NCBI GenBank assembly: GCA_910584655.1
Contig: CAJUBJ010000008.1
Coordinates: forward strand, 25,463 to 89,462
Length of the DNA: 64,000 nt
Direction of reading: 5' to 3'
Source of the DNA: an uncultured Bacilli bacterium
GTDB taxonomy: Bacteria > Bacillota_I > Bacilli_A > RF39 > UBA660
This document shows, one piece after another, positions 23,691 through 32,705 of this stretch. Made by a program: the position numbers and the translations under genes. Within the stretch, counting starts at the first letter, position 1, and each line of letters starts with the position of its first letter. A model generated the notes under the pieces. The model was not told the DNA's origin. It ran no database searches and was given only the letters and a program-made list of their open reading frames with translations.

Positions 23691-24666
23691 ATTCTTCAAA
23701 AAAATCCATACGACGAGATTCTTCAATTATAACACCAGTTGAATAATCGATGTCGGGTATATATTTATATAAATTATTAAAATCTTTATTTTCGTATAAA
23801 ACTTTGTTAATTTCTCTAATTATTTTTAAAGATTTATCTAAAGCTTGATTATACAAGTCATCGAATGAATAATTATAGGTAATTTCTTTATTACTAGGAT
23901 GATTCCATGTTTTATGTTCTTTATTTAAAAATGAAGTGTTAGGTTTAAGTATATATGTTGAATAAGCTTGGATGTATCCAAATTTGTGTTTAGTTATAAA
24001 GTCAATAAATTTATATATGACTCTTTTTATTCCAAATCGATCATTTATTGCAAGGAAGTTAATTATTTTAGTATGTTTAATACTTTTATAATAAAATATG
24101 CCTATATTATTTTCATTATATGTTTTTTTATAAACGTTAGATATTAAAGTTATTAGTTTATCTTCGAAGATAGGTTTTTTAATTATGTCTTTATTTAAAT
24201 TACAAGTGTTATATTTTTTACCAGTATATCTTTCATAAAAGATTGCATCTAAGTCTTTTTCCATATGATTGTGTTCTCCACGGAATTTTTTTGAATTAGG
24301 ATTATTTTTACGATATATTCCAGTTTTATAAAAGATGTAAGGATGACATGTTGAGTCAAGACAATAGTGTGTTATTGAACCATAAAGGTAACTTAGAGCT
24401 TGTTGATTTTTTTCAAGATGATTATCTTTTATTTCTTTTACAATATTTATGATGTAATCTTGTGTTTTTTCATGATGAGCTTTATGACCTAGATTCCTTA
24501 TTCTTAATGCATTTTTGATATCAAATGTATAATAAAATAGGTAGTCATGACTTTGAGCAAAAGTATGATAGATTGTCAGTTCTTTATCGAATCTTTTTAG
24601 TTCTTCTTTTGTTAAATGATTTAGTAATTCTTTTGAAAACATATGATGTGTTGTAATAGATGGCAT
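23689..24666 (-). CDS. Zinc-dependent phospholipase C family protein
   Basis: This 325-residue protein has the scattered His/Asp ligands of the zinc phospholipase C/nuclease P1 fold: ITTHHMF (residues 4-10), AQSHDYLFYY (about 37-46), GHKAHHE (about 59), 'YGSITHYCLDSTCHPY' (about 90-105) and EHNHMEKDLDA (about 130). There is no signal peptide, so it probably acts in the cytoplasm, unlike secreted clostridial toxins of this fold. Proteins of this type are common in gut Clostridia and Bacilli with unknown substrates. It faces the DUF5131 gene convergently and diverges from the Abi gene. Confidence 0.82.
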   Translation of the reverse strand: MPSITTHHMFSKELLNHLTKEELKRFDKELTIYHTFAQSHDYLFYYTFDIKNALRIRNLGHKAHHEKTQDYIINIVKEIKDNHLEKNQQALSYLYGSITHYCLDSTCHPYIFYKTGIYRKNNPNSKKFRGEHNHMEKDLDAIFYERYTGKKYNTCNLNKDIIKKPIFEDKLITLISNVYKKTYNENNIGIFYYKSIKHTKIINFLAINDRFGIKRVIYKFIDFITKHKFGYIQAYSTYILKPNTSFLNKEHKTWNHPSNKEITYNYSFDDLYNQALDKSLKIIREINKVLYENKDFNNLYKYIPDIDYSTGVIIEESRRMDFFEE

Positions 24667-24774
24667 AATATCACCTCTAGAATATATTATATCATAATGA
24701 AAAAGAAAGAAAATATATCATTTAAATAGCAATTATAATATGATATAATTAATTATATAATAGGGTGATGCTGT

Positions 24775-25716
24775 GTGATAAAGACATTTAAAACTATTGA
24801 TGAGCAAATAGATATATTGAAAAGCAAAGGTCTTGAAATAGATGATATTGATTATGCTAAAGATGTATTATTGAGAGAAAACTATTTCTTTATTAGTGGT
24901 TATAGACATTTGTTTTTAAAATCTCCAAAAGATAGAATGTTTATTTCGGGAACTAATTTTAAAGAGCTTTATGCAATGTTTAACTTTGATAGACAAATTA
25001 GAAATATTTTCTTTAAAAATATTTTAATTGTGGAAAACAATGCAAAAAGTATATTTTCATATCAATTATCTAGAAAGTATGGTATTAAGGAAAAAGATTA
25101 TTTAAATCCTTCTAATTTTGATAGGTCAAGTGATAAGGCTAGACAAGTTAATGATTTGTTAAAAAAAATAAAGCGTCAGATTAGAATTAATGGAGGGCAA
25201 CATTCAGCTACAATGCATTATATAAGTAATTATGGATATGTGCCATTTTGGGTAGTTGTTAAAGTATTATCTTTTGGTTTAATATCAGAGTTATTTACAA
25301 TAATGAAAAGAGAAGATCAAAAGGATATTGCAGAAGTTTATGGAATTTATCCTGATTCTTTAATGATATATTTGCAAATATTAGCTAATTTTAGAAATTT
25401 ATGTGCACATGAAGATATTCTATATGATCATAGAACACAAAGAACGATTGATGATACAAGATATCATGCATATTTAGATATACCTAGAACTGATGGAGAA
25501 TATATTTATGGTAAGGATGATTTGTTTGCTTTAGTTTTGATTTTAAAGCAATTATTAAGAAAAGAAGATTTTACTTTATTAGTTAATGAATTGTCTTATG
25601 AACTTGATATATTAGAAGGAAAGATTCATAGTATTGAAATGGATAAGATACTAGATAGAATGGGATTCCCTATTAATTTTAGAGAGATAGCAAGAATAGA
25701 TGAATATGGAAATTAA
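24775..25716 (+). CDS. Abi family (AbiD/AbiF-type) HEPN protein
   Basis: This 313-residue protein belongs to the Abi_2 family, known from abortive infection proteins AbiD and AbiF of lactococcal plasmids. The start TFKTIDEQIDILKSKG and 'YFFISGYRHLF' (about residues 40-50) are typical, and the HEPN RNase motif Rx4H is present as RNLCAH (about residue 206-211). It probably cuts RNA when triggered, leading to growth arrest during phage attack. No separate antitoxin gene adjoins it. GTG 24775 is the only suitable start, with GGGTGAT ten bases upstream. Base composition is like that of its neighbours. It ends at its own terminator. Confidence 0.87.
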   Translation: MIKTFKTIDEQIDILKSKGLEIDDIDYAKDVLLRENYFFISGYRHLFLKSPKDRMFISGTNFKELYAMFNFDRQIRNIFFKNILIVENNAKSIFSYQLSRKYGIKEKDYLNPSNFDRSSDKARQVNDLLKKIKRQIRINGGQHSATMHYISNYGYVPFWVVVKVLSFGLISELFTIMKREDQKDIAEVYGIYPDSLMIYLQILANFRNLCAHEDILYDHRTQRTIDDTRYHAYLDIPRTDGEYIYGKDDLFALVLILKQLLRKEDFTLLVNELSYELDILEGKIHSIEMDKILDRMGFPINFREIARIDEYGN

Positions 25717-25727
25717 ATAGATTACTG

Positions 25728-25757
25728 GACTGATTATTATCAATCAGTCTTTTATTT
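25728..25757 (+). terminator. Terminator after Abi gene
   Basis: GACTGATT (25728-25735) pairs with AATCAGTC (25742-25749), then T-rich. Confidence 0.88.
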
Positions 25758-25810
25758 TTTTATATTTATATTAAATATGGTATAATACTTGTGCATTTGG
25801 GGTGAAATAT

Positions 25811-27115
25811 ATGAAAGTAGGATTTATATCATTAGGATGTTCTAAAAATTTGGTAGTAACAGAAGAAATGATAGGATTATTTAAGAAACATAAATATGAA
25901 ATAGTTAGTGATCCAGAAGAGGCAGAAATATTGCTAATAAATACTTGTGGTTTTATTGAGTCTGCTAAAGATGAGGGAATACAAACTATCTTAGAAATGG
26001 CAGATTATAAAGAATGTAATTGTAAATATTTGATAGTTACAGGATGTCTTGTTGAAAGATATGAAGAGGAATTAAGAAAAGAAATGCCAGAAGTTGATTT
26101 GTTTGTTAGTATAAGGGATTATGATAAATTATGGGAGAAGATAGATAATTTAATTAATGGTAAAGATGATAGTGATGAATTAAATTATAAAGATAGAGTT
26201 TTGACTACTGGAGATGTAATGGCATATTTAAAAATTGCAGAGGGATGCAGTAATTATTGTACTTATTGTGCTATTCCTTATATTCAAGGAAAATATGTAT
26301 CAAGAAAATATGAAGATATATTAGAAGAAGCTAATAATTTGTCTAAAAAAGGGATTAAAGAGTTAGTTGTTATTGCTCAAGATACTACAAAGTATGGAAT
26401 AGATTTGTATGGGAAAGATAGATTGGCAGAATTGTTGAATGATTTATGTAAGATAGATGGTATTAAATGGATAAGATTTTTATATTCTTATCCAGAAACT
26501 ATTACTGATGATTTAATTGAAGTAGTAAAGAAGAATGAAAAGATTGTTAAATATTTTGATTTACCTATCCAACATATTTCTGATGATGTATTAAAAAGAA
26601 TGAATCGTAAAAGTGATGGGAATACTATCAGAAACTTAATTGCTAAGTTAAGAAGAGAAATACCAGAAGTTATTCTTAGAACAACTTTAATAGTTGGCTT
26701 TCCAGGAGAAACTGAAGAAGATTTTAACGAATTATGTGAATTTGTTAAAGAAAGTAACTTTGATAGATTGGGTGCGTTTGCTTATTCTGCCGAGGATGGA
26801 ACACCAGCAGCTAAATTTAATGGTCAGATAGCAGATGATATAAAGGAATATAGAAGAGAGAAAATAATGGAAATTCAACAAGAAGTAAGTACAAATAAGT
26901 TGAAGGATAAAGTTGGAAATGTTTATGAATGTTTAATTGAGAATATAACTGAAGATGGAGAATATTTTATAGCAAGAAGTTATATGGATGTTCCTTCAGA
27001 AGATGGCGTTATATATGTTAAGTTTAATAATGATACTATGATTAATGAGTTTGTAGATGTAAAAATTACAGATTCAGACGAATACGATTTGTATGGAGAA
27101 GTTGTAGAATATTAA
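25811..27115 (+). CDS. rimO: Ribosomal protein S12 methylthiotransferase RimO
   Basis: This 434-residue enzyme adds a methylthio group to an Asp of ribosomal protein S12. It has the three parts of the family: an N-terminal UPF0004 domain with Cys in SLGCSKN, NTCGF and TGCLVERY; a radical SAM domain with CSNYCTYC (about residue 148) and a TRAM domain at the end. The 'SLGCSKNLVVTE' start and FSYSAEDGT-like block (AFAYSAEDGTPAA) distinguish RimO from MiaB. ATG 25811 follows GGGGTGAAATAT. A -10 TATAAT precedes it. A shorter, TRAM-less relative occurs in this window at 52073. Confidence 0.94.
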   Translation: MKVGFISLGCSKNLVVTEEMIGLFKKHKYEIVSDPEEAEILLINTCGFIESAKDEGIQTILEMADYKECNCKYLIVTGCLVERYEEELRKEMPEVDLFVSIRDYDKLWEKIDNLINGKDDSDELNYKDRVLTTGDVMAYLKIAEGCSNYCTYCAIPYIQGKYVSRKYEDILEEANNLSKKGIKELVVIAQDTTKYGIDLYGKDRLAELLNDLCKIDGIKWIRFLYSYPETITDDLIEVVKKNEKIVKYFDLPIQHISDDVLKRMNRKSDGNTIRNLIAKLRREIPEVILRTTLIVGFPGETEEDFNELCEFVKESNFDRLGAFAYSAEDGTPAAKFNGQIADDIKEYRREKIMEIQQEVSTNKLKDKVGNVYECLIENITEDGEYFIARSYMDVPSEDGVIYVKFNNDTMINEFVDVKITDSDEYDLYGEVVEY

Positions 27116-27121
27116 TTGTGT

Positions 27122-27156
27122 AAATAAAAATACTTAGGTATTTTTATTTTTTTTGT
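27122..27156 (+). terminator. Terminator after rimO
   Basis: AAATAAAAATAC (27122-27133) pairs with GTATTTTTATTT (27138-27149), then T. Confidence 0.9.
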
Positions 27157-27190
27157 GTATGATATAATGACTATAATAGAGGTGGTTTAT

Positions 27191-28678
27191 ATGGCAACAG
27201 AAATAACTAGTAAAAGTGAATTAGCATCTTTAGCAGAGAATTTGAATAGTAGATCTTTAGAATTGAAGGATATAACTAGTGATTTAGCTTCTAAAATAAG
27301 TAGTGTAGAAAATTTTGACGATATTGATGTTGTTTCTGCTGCTAATGTTTTAGTAAAGAACTTAAATGCAGTATCACAGGATCTTGATACTGTTTCTACC
27401 AATATTAATAATTATACTTTACAAATAATTAATTATGATACTGATGATTTTAGTTCTAATAATGTAGAATCTTATTTAGCATCTTTAGGTGGAAGTTCTG
27501 TTACTTTACCAGGAGGACTTGGTAGTGTTCATTCTTATATGGGATGGCAATGTATAACTGCGAAGAGTTCTTTACAATATAAATTAAGAGAAGCCGCAGG
27601 GATGAATTTTGATGAAAATGGATTTGCTAAAATTGGGGATAGATATGTAGTTGCGACAACAACGACTTATGGTAATGTTGGAGATTATATTGATGTTGTG
27701 CAAGCAGATGGCTCTGTAATAAAGTGTATTATTGGTGATATAAAAAATCAGAATGATGCTGGTTGTAATAAATGGGGACATAATAATGGACAGTGTGTTG
27801 TTGAATTTGTTGTAGATAAAGGATCATGGTATGGAACAGCTAAATCGGTTGCTGGTTATCATCCAGAGTGGGGACAAAATATTTCTCAAGTAGTAAATAA
27901 AGGTAATTATTTTGAATTAAGTAATAAATATGATACAGGTGCTGTTTCATCATTAACTCCTGTTGCAGTAGCAAGTGTTAATAATCAAAGTAATGTTCCA
28001 TCGACAAATTCTACTGTAGCGGTAGCAACTACAGCAGGAGCTGCTACTTATATTGCAAGCAGTAGTGGAGGATCTAAAGTTGGAAATTCTGTAGCTCAAA
28101 ATAATGTACCAATTGAATCGAGTATGACATCTTCAAATTTAAAATATGCTCCTTCCCAAAACGACAGTGTTACGCCTGCTATTGATCAGGTTACTGGAAA
28201 GCATCCTGGAGATGACATTACATCAACGATGTCTGTGTCTACTGCAGGAGATATTGATATTTCTAAATATCATAATAATTTAGCGGCTGGATTTGAAGTT
28301 ACGACAGATAATCAGACTTTTACTGTTAGTGATTCTGATTATAATTTGTTATGTGCTATTGTTGCTGCTGAATCAGATAAATCATATGATGATGCATTAG
28401 CTGTAATTACTACAATTTTGAATAGATGTGAGGCATCTAATTGGGTTGCTAGTTATGGAACTAATCCAATTTCGCAAGCAACTGCTAAGAATCAATTTGT
28501 TGTTTATCAACATGGTTCCTATAAACAATATATGGGGAATTGTCCTGAAACTGTTATGACAGCAGTTAAAGATGCATTGGCTGGAGTTAGAAATCACCAT
28601 TATTTAAGTTTTAGGTCTAATGGTTCAACATCTTATGGTGGAAGCATGATTACTTCAAGTGGAAATAGGTATAAATAG
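27191..28678 (+). CDS. WXG/LXG-like helical domain fused to SleB-type cell wall hydrolase
   Basis: This 495-residue protein has no signal peptide. Residues 1-85 are a helical hairpin-like region resembling type VII secretion substrates. Residues about 100-230 form a second domain (GDRYVVATTTTYGNVGDYI... CNKWGHNNGQC) that looks like a barrel related to 3D/RlpA domains, with conserved-looking His and Cys. A Ser/Thr/Asn/Val-rich linker follows (about 240-365). The last 130 residues are a Hydrolase_2 (SleB/CwlJ) domain: SDYNLLCAIVAAESDKSYDDAL (in part), with the catalytic Glu of AAES, then 'TILNRCEASNW' and SFRSNG. It probably cuts peptidoglycan after export by a type VII system. An extended -10 (TGATATAAT, 27160-27168) and AGAGGTGG precede the ATG. 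Confidence 0.8.
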   Translation: MATEITSKSELASLAENLNSRSLELKDITSDLASKISSVENFDDIDVVSAANVLVKNLNAVSQDLDTVSTNINNYTLQIINYDTDDFSSNNVESYLASLGGSSVTLPGGLGSVHSYMGWQCITAKSSLQYKLREAAGMNFDENGFAKIGDRYVVATTTTYGNVGDYIDVVQADGSVIKCIIGDIKNQNDAGCNKWGHNNGQCVVEFVVDKGSWYGTAKSVAGYHPEWGQNISQVVNKGNYFELSNKYDTGAVSSLTPVAVASVNNQSNVPSTNSTVAVATTAGAATYIASSSGGSKVGNSVAQNNVPIESSMTSSNLKYAPSQNDSVTPAIDQVTGKHPGDDITSTMSVSTAGDIDISKYHNNLAAGFEVTTDNQTFTVSDSDYNLLCAIVAAESDKSYDDALAVITTILNRCEASNWVASYGTNPISQATAKNQFVVYQHGSYKQYMGNCPETVMTAVKDALAGVRNHHYLSFRSNGSTSYGGSMITSSGNRYK

Positions 28679-28762
28679 TAAAGTTTTAGTAAAATATATT
28701 TAAATATATTAGTCGAGTTTTTATAAAATGGTATAATGAAGAAAATAGAGGAGGTATGAGTG

Positions 28763-29074
28763 ATGGGAAATATTAGTCACAATACAGAGTTAATGAATGA
28801 ATGGTCTACTAGAGTTAATGATAGTTCAAATAATTATGACGAATTAATTAGTAGATTATATGGATTGGTAGATCAATTTGTAGGGTCACCAGAATTTAGT
28901 GGAGGATTATCAGCTGATTTTGAAGAAAAAGTTATAAGTTTAAGACCAGTATTTGAAAGATATTCTGAAACTTTTAGAGAATGTGTAGATTTTATTAATG
29001 AAAGAGTTGCTGTTATTGAAAGTGATGAAGCTGAGCTTAAGAGTGCAATAAACAGCGCTAATCCATTAGGGTAG
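28763..29074 (+). CDS. WXG100-like small helical protein 1
   Basis: This 103-residue protein is predicted to be an all-helical hairpin like EsxA-type WXG100 proteins. The turn region reads VGSPEFSGGLSADFEEKV without the usual Trp, so it is a divergent member. There is no signal peptide. It starts an operon of five such genes in tandem (28763-31020). GAGGAGG lies at 28749-28755 and ATG 28763 is preferred over the adjoining GTG. A TATAAT box is at 28732-28737. Export by a type VII (ESX-like) system is inferred from the family. Confidence 0.75.
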   Translation: MGNISHNTELMNEWSTRVNDSSNNYDELISRLYGLVDQFVGSPEFSGGLSADFEEKVISLRPVFERYSETFRECVDFINERVAVIESDEAELKSAINSANPLG

Positions 29075-29086
29075 GAGGAATAAAAA

Positions 29087-29368
29087 ATGGCAGATGGAAT
29101 TTTAAAGTTAAATCCTGCTGAGGCGAGAGCTAAAGCACAAGAAATGGTAAAGACAGCAAGTGAAGTAGAAGATTTATTAAATACAGTTTATTCATTTTTT
29201 AGAGAAATAGATAATGAAGAAGAAGGAATTTATCAAGGAAGTGAAAAAGCTGTTCAATTAAGAGGAGAACTAGAAGAATTTAGTAAATTATTTGGTCCTG
29301 CTTATGAGCAAATTGTTAAATCAGCTAATGATATAGTTGCAATAGCTAATAGAGCAGAAGTTGAATAG
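29087..29368 (+). CDS. WXG100-like small helical protein 2
   Basis: This 93-residue protein has two long amphipathic helices around a turn that reads EEEGIYQGSEK, where Tyr-x-Gly takes the place of Trp-x-Gly. The second helix, 'AVQLRGELEEFSKLFGPAYE', is typical in pattern. It follows gene 1 by 12 bases with a GGAGGAA site. It could form a heterodimer with a neighbour, as EsxA and EsxB do. Confidence 0.75.
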   Translation: MADGILKLNPAEARAKAQEMVKTASEVEDLLNTVYSFFREIDNEEEGIYQGSEKAVQLRGELEEFSKLFGPAYEQIVKSANDIVAIANRAEVE

Positions 29369-29401
29369 TAAATAATTATAAAATATTAGGGAGATGAGTT
29401 T

Positions 29402-29692
29402 ATGAGTGACGCTTATTATCATGATGCAGATGGAATTGCTACAATAGTAAACACTTTAAAAAGTGATATTGAAAATTACAAAGATAAGATAGTTGAAATA
29501 AGTAAATTAATTAATGAAATAAATAGTTCTTCTGCTTGGAAGGATACTCAAGTAAAAACATCATTCATAAATACTTGTCAATCTTATATGACTATTTATA
29601 AAGAGTTATCAACAAGTATGGAAAATTATGTTAATGGTTTATCAAATAAATCAGAAGGTTTTGCTTCTATAGAAAGTGCTTTTTCGAGGTGA
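29402..29692 (+). CDS. WXG100-like small helical protein 3
   Basis: This 96-residue helical protein has SSAWKDTQVKTSF in the turn, so the Trp is present but the Gly is replaced by Asp. A single Cys (NTCQSY) lies in the second helix. AGGGAGATG precedes the ATG. It overlaps nothing and is followed six bases later by gene 4. Its role is probably that of a secreted partner or targeting subunit. Confidence 0.75.
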   Translation: MSDAYYHDADGIATIVNTLKSDIENYKDKIVEISKLINEINSSSAWKDTQVKTSFINTCQSYMTIYKELSTSMENYVNGLSNKSEGFASIESAFSR

Positions 29693-29698
29693 TAAATT

Positions 29699-29971
29699 AT
29701 GGCTAATATAGATACATCAGTATTTGTTGATACTACTGCATTGACAGGATGGAGTGCACAGATGTCTTCATTAAATGAAGAGTCGATTGAGAGTTTAAAT
29801 TCCTTTATGAAAAATGTTAACTCTTTAAGTAATCCTTGGGCAGGAAATTCGGCAGAGTCATTTATGAATTTTGGGGCTGACTTGTTAAATAAAGCTCTTT
29901 CATGTCATGAAAATATGAGACAAGTTGATAAGTTTTTAATTACAGTAATTGAAACAATGGAAAAAGAATAA
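29699..29971 (+). CDS. WXG100 family protein 4
   Basis: This 90-residue protein is the clearest WXG100 member in the operon: the turn reads SNPWAGNSAESF (Trp-Ala-Gly, about residues 46-57) between two helices. It ends with 'FLITVIETMEKE'; the last residues could serve as the C-terminal export signal, although a clear YxxxD/E motif is not seen. It lies between gene 3 and the larger gene 5 with short gaps. Confidence 0.82.
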   Translation: MANIDTSVFVDTTALTGWSAQMSSLNEESIESLNSFMKNVNSLSNPWAGNSAESFMNFGADLLNKALSCHENMRQVDKFLITVIETMEKE

Positions 29972-29988
29972 AAGGATAGGTGAGTTTT

Positions 29989-31020
29989 ATGAGTTATGTA
30001 GAAGCTGCTAATTCTATTAAGTCAACTGCAGATGTTTTAAAAAGTTCTGTAGATAAGATAGATAGCTCTGCTTTTGATTCAATATGGAAAGGACAAGCTC
30101 ATGATGCACTAACTTCTAAACTTACAGATTCTTTATCTAAAATAAAAAAACAACAAATATCTGTTAATAGATTTACTAATGCTATTGAAAAAATTGATAA
30201 ATATAAAGAAAATAAAGAAAATATAAAAAGTTTAAGAATAGAGTATGACAATATTGTTGATACAAAAGACAATATTGAAGCTAACAGAATGAGAAGAATG
30301 CAGTTAAAAAATAAAATTCATAATTTAGAATATTTGAATAAAACATTAAAAAATGTTATTGTTTCAGCTTTAAATAGTATTTCTTCTGTTAGTTCAGAAT
30401 ATGATGTTATTAATTATGATTCGTCTCAAAATGAAGGATATAAAGAATATATTGTTGATTTATATGATTTTATGAGTTTACTTAATTCAGGAGGCTTAAC
30501 AACGTTTAGCTCAGGTAATAGTTCAGAGTTATATAATTATTATTCTAAAGAAGAAGTAGAAGGCCGAATTGAATCGATAAAGAATCAATATACGGGGCGT
30601 GATGCTGCTGTTAATTGTGCTTTAGGAGTAATGCAAATGGCTGCTCAAGTTGGAAAGAAACTAAATTTAGGTTGGGGTGGCTTTGATGGCGAGACTCATG
30701 ATGAAGTTATAGTTGGATCTAATTATAATTCTTTTACTTCTTGGGCAATTAATCAGGGTAGTAATGTTAATAACATCTCATTAACAGGTATTTTAGATGC
30801 AGGAAGAAATACTTCATATGAAGATGCACAAAAAGGTGATGTTCTAGTAAATTCAGCTGGAAATATGGTAATGATTGTTGATAATGATACTAATCAACAG
30901 GAATTTCTTGTGGCAGAAGTAACAGATCCATCCGAAGGAGTTGTTGTACAAGCTAAATCATATGCATCTTTAACTGGTTCATATCAAGCAATGGACTTAT
31001 CAAGTATTTACAATAATTAA
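29989..31020 (+). CDS. WXG domain fused to NlpC/P60-like domain lacking catalytic residues
   Basis: This 343-residue protein has an N-terminal WXG domain (IWKGQAHDAL at about residue 30), a coiled coil (about 60-125), and a C-terminal domain of NlpC/P60/CHAP type. In active members the last domain begins YDCSxFVxW and has His in 'GHVGIV'. Here the equivalent segments read SNYNSFTSWAINQG (about 243-256; no Cys) and GNMVMIVDND (about 291; no His), while GDVLV, DAGRNTS and the strand order are kept. It is thus probably a non-catalytic binding module. ATG 29989 follows GGATAGGTGAG. The operon ends here with a terminator. Confidence 0.78.
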   Translation: MSYVEAANSIKSTADVLKSSVDKIDSSAFDSIWKGQAHDALTSKLTDSLSKIKKQQISVNRFTNAIEKIDKYKENKENIKSLRIEYDNIVDTKDNIEANRMRRMQLKNKIHNLEYLNKTLKNVIVSALNSISSVSSEYDVINYDSSQNEGYKEYIVDLYDFMSLLNSGGLTTFSSGNSSELYNYYSKEEVEGRIESIKNQYTGRDAAVNCALGVMQMAAQVGKKLNLGWGGFDGETHDEVIVGSNYNSFTSWAINQGSNVNNISLTGILDAGRNTSYEDAQKGDVLVNSAGNMVMIVDNDTNQQEFLVAEVTDPSEGVVVQAKSYASLTGSYQAMDLSSIYNN

Positions 31021-31042
31021 AGTCTTTTATAAGACTTTTTTT
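31019..31042 (+). terminator. Terminator of WXG operon
   Basis: AAAGTCTT-TTAT-AAGACTTT (31019-31038) followed by T. Confidence 0.9.
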
Positions 31043-31087
31043 TAATATAATGTTATAATTATTTTAAGAATAAAGTGGGTGAATAAT

Positions 31088-32635
31088 ATGATTAATTTAT
31101 CAGATTCATTAAGTGAAATTGTAAGAGAAAAATTGCATATAGAAGGTAAAGATAACACTTTTTTAGAAAATGATTTAAATAAAATAACTTCTATTAGTAT
31201 TTCTAAGAATGATATAGAAGAATTAAAGTATTTTTCAGATTTGGAAGAGTTAGAGTTAGTATCATTTCCATCGATAGATAGCGATGATATAGCTAAAATA
31301 GCTGCTATTGTACCTAAAATAAAGAGTTTAAAAGTAAAAGAACAGAGTGCTTTGATATCTTTAAATTTATCTTATTTTAAAGAATTAGAAAATGTATGTT
31401 TAATACATAATGATAATTTAGAATCTATTGCAGGTTTAAATAAAGTTAAAAGATTTACTTTTTATGATAATAAAGATTTTGTTAATGTAGAACAAATTTA
31501 TAATGTAGTTTTAAATAATAGAGATTGCCATATTATTTTAGATATTATTTTCTATATGGATATTGCTAGAATGTTATGTGAAAATGATCAGGATAAAGGT
31601 ATTCTAGATAGATTTACTTGGGTTGAATCAGTAGGATTAAGAAAATATATTATTCACGAATATACAACTGATGAGATAAAGTCACTTATACAAAATGTAA
31701 CTGCTATAGTTTCAAAATATGTATATGTAGATGATGGAGATATTGAAAGATTTGGAATTTTATATAAGTGGATGACTAGTAATATAGAATTTGTTAATGA
31801 AGATGATCCAAAGAATGAAAATGTAGAAACTGTTAGTAATATGTATAAAGTATTTAACTATAGAAAAGGTGGAAGATTATCCTTTGCTAAAGCTTTTCAG
31901 TTATTGCTTAGTTTTGCTGGTGTTAAGTCATCTGTAGTTTATTCTCTTGGGGCTTTAGAATCTATTGGATATTATAATGGTCAAAAAGTATATTCATTGT
32001 TGGGAACATCTGATTATGCCTTACTAAGGGTTTCAATAGATGAAAGATATTATTATTGTGATATAGCTTGGGATAGTTTTGTAAGTGATTATAAATATTT
32101 TGACCAATTAAGATTGTTTCTTGTTTCAAAGAATGAACTTAAATTAAGACATAAATTTGTTGGAGAAGGCAATATAGAAAAGAGTTATTCTTATCATGGC
32201 GATGATTCAGATGATTTAATAATTTTCGCTAATGATAGGATAAAAGATGTTGATGATTTATTTAATGATATAGAAAGAGTTAGTCCTTCTATATTAGGTG
32301 CAGAATTAAATAGTTCTATGATAAAAAAGGAAATATCTAGTATAAAAGAAAAAATGGAAGATTTAGAAACTGATTCAGATGAATATAAGACTTTAAAAAA
32401 GGAATTAGCTTTAAATGAAGAAAATCTTGAAGTGGAACAAGCAGATTTACTAAGGTTTAAAAATATGAGGGATGGCATTATAAATAGTTATTCGTCTGAT
32501 TTAAAATATCATTATTTAAAGTTTAATTTAGAAGATAAAGATATTTTAAGAAGTAAATTGGAAAAATATCATGAGATGTATTTAATTTCAGATTATATAT
32601 TTGATATTTTGTTAGAATGTATAAAAGCAGCTTAG
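31088..32635 (+). CDS. LRR plus transglutaminase-like protein lacking catalytic residues
   Basis: This 515-residue protein has an N-terminal region with leucine-rich-repeat character (about residues 35-140: FSDLEELELVSF, IKSLKVKEQS, LENVCLIHN), then a transglutaminase-like domain (about 210-345) and a C-terminal coiled coil (about 395-460). In active transglutaminase-like proteases the first motif is GVCxGYAxAF and the second HAWN; here they read GRLSFAKAFQLLL (Ser for Cys, about 262) and TSDYALLRV (His lost, about 312). The Asp strand 'YYYCDIAWDS' is retained. It has no signal peptide. It follows the WXG operon by 68 bases and may share the secretion route, acting as a binding protein. Confidence 0.75.
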   Translation: MINLSDSLSEIVREKLHIEGKDNTFLENDLNKITSISISKNDIEELKYFSDLEELELVSFPSIDSDDIAKIAAIVPKIKSLKVKEQSALISLNLSYFKELENVCLIHNDNLESIAGLNKVKRFTFYDNKDFVNVEQIYNVVLNNRDCHIILDIIFYMDIARMLCENDQDKGILDRFTWVESVGLRKYIIHEYTTDEIKSLIQNVTAIVSKYVYVDDGDIERFGILYKWMTSNIEFVNEDDPKNENVETVSNMYKVFNYRKGGRLSFAKAFQLLLSFAGVKSSVVYSLGALESIGYYNGQKVYSLLGTSDYALLRVSIDERYYYCDIAWDSFVSDYKYFDQLRLFLVSKNELKLRHKFVGEGNIEKSYSYHGDDSDDLIIFANDRIKDVDDLFNDIERVSPSILGAELNSSMIKKEISSIKEKMEDLETDSDEYKTLKKELALNEENLEVEQADLLRFKNMRDGIINSYSSDLKYHYLKFNLEDKDILRSKLEKYHEMYLISDYIFDILLECIKAA

Positions 32636-32648
32636 GCTGTTTTTTATT
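32623..32648 (+). terminator. Weak terminator
   Basis: GCAGC-TTAG-GCTG with flanking A/T pairing (32623-32645) and T run. Confidence 0.6.
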
Positions 32649-32705
32649 TGAATTTGAATAAGTTATAGTTTTATGTTAAAATCCATTTTACATGGGGGAA
32701 TATGT

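Noticed and set aside
24775..25716. Recent horizontal transfer of the Abi gene
   Set aside because: No repeats, integrase or tRNA border is visible and the base composition is the same as that of the neighbours.
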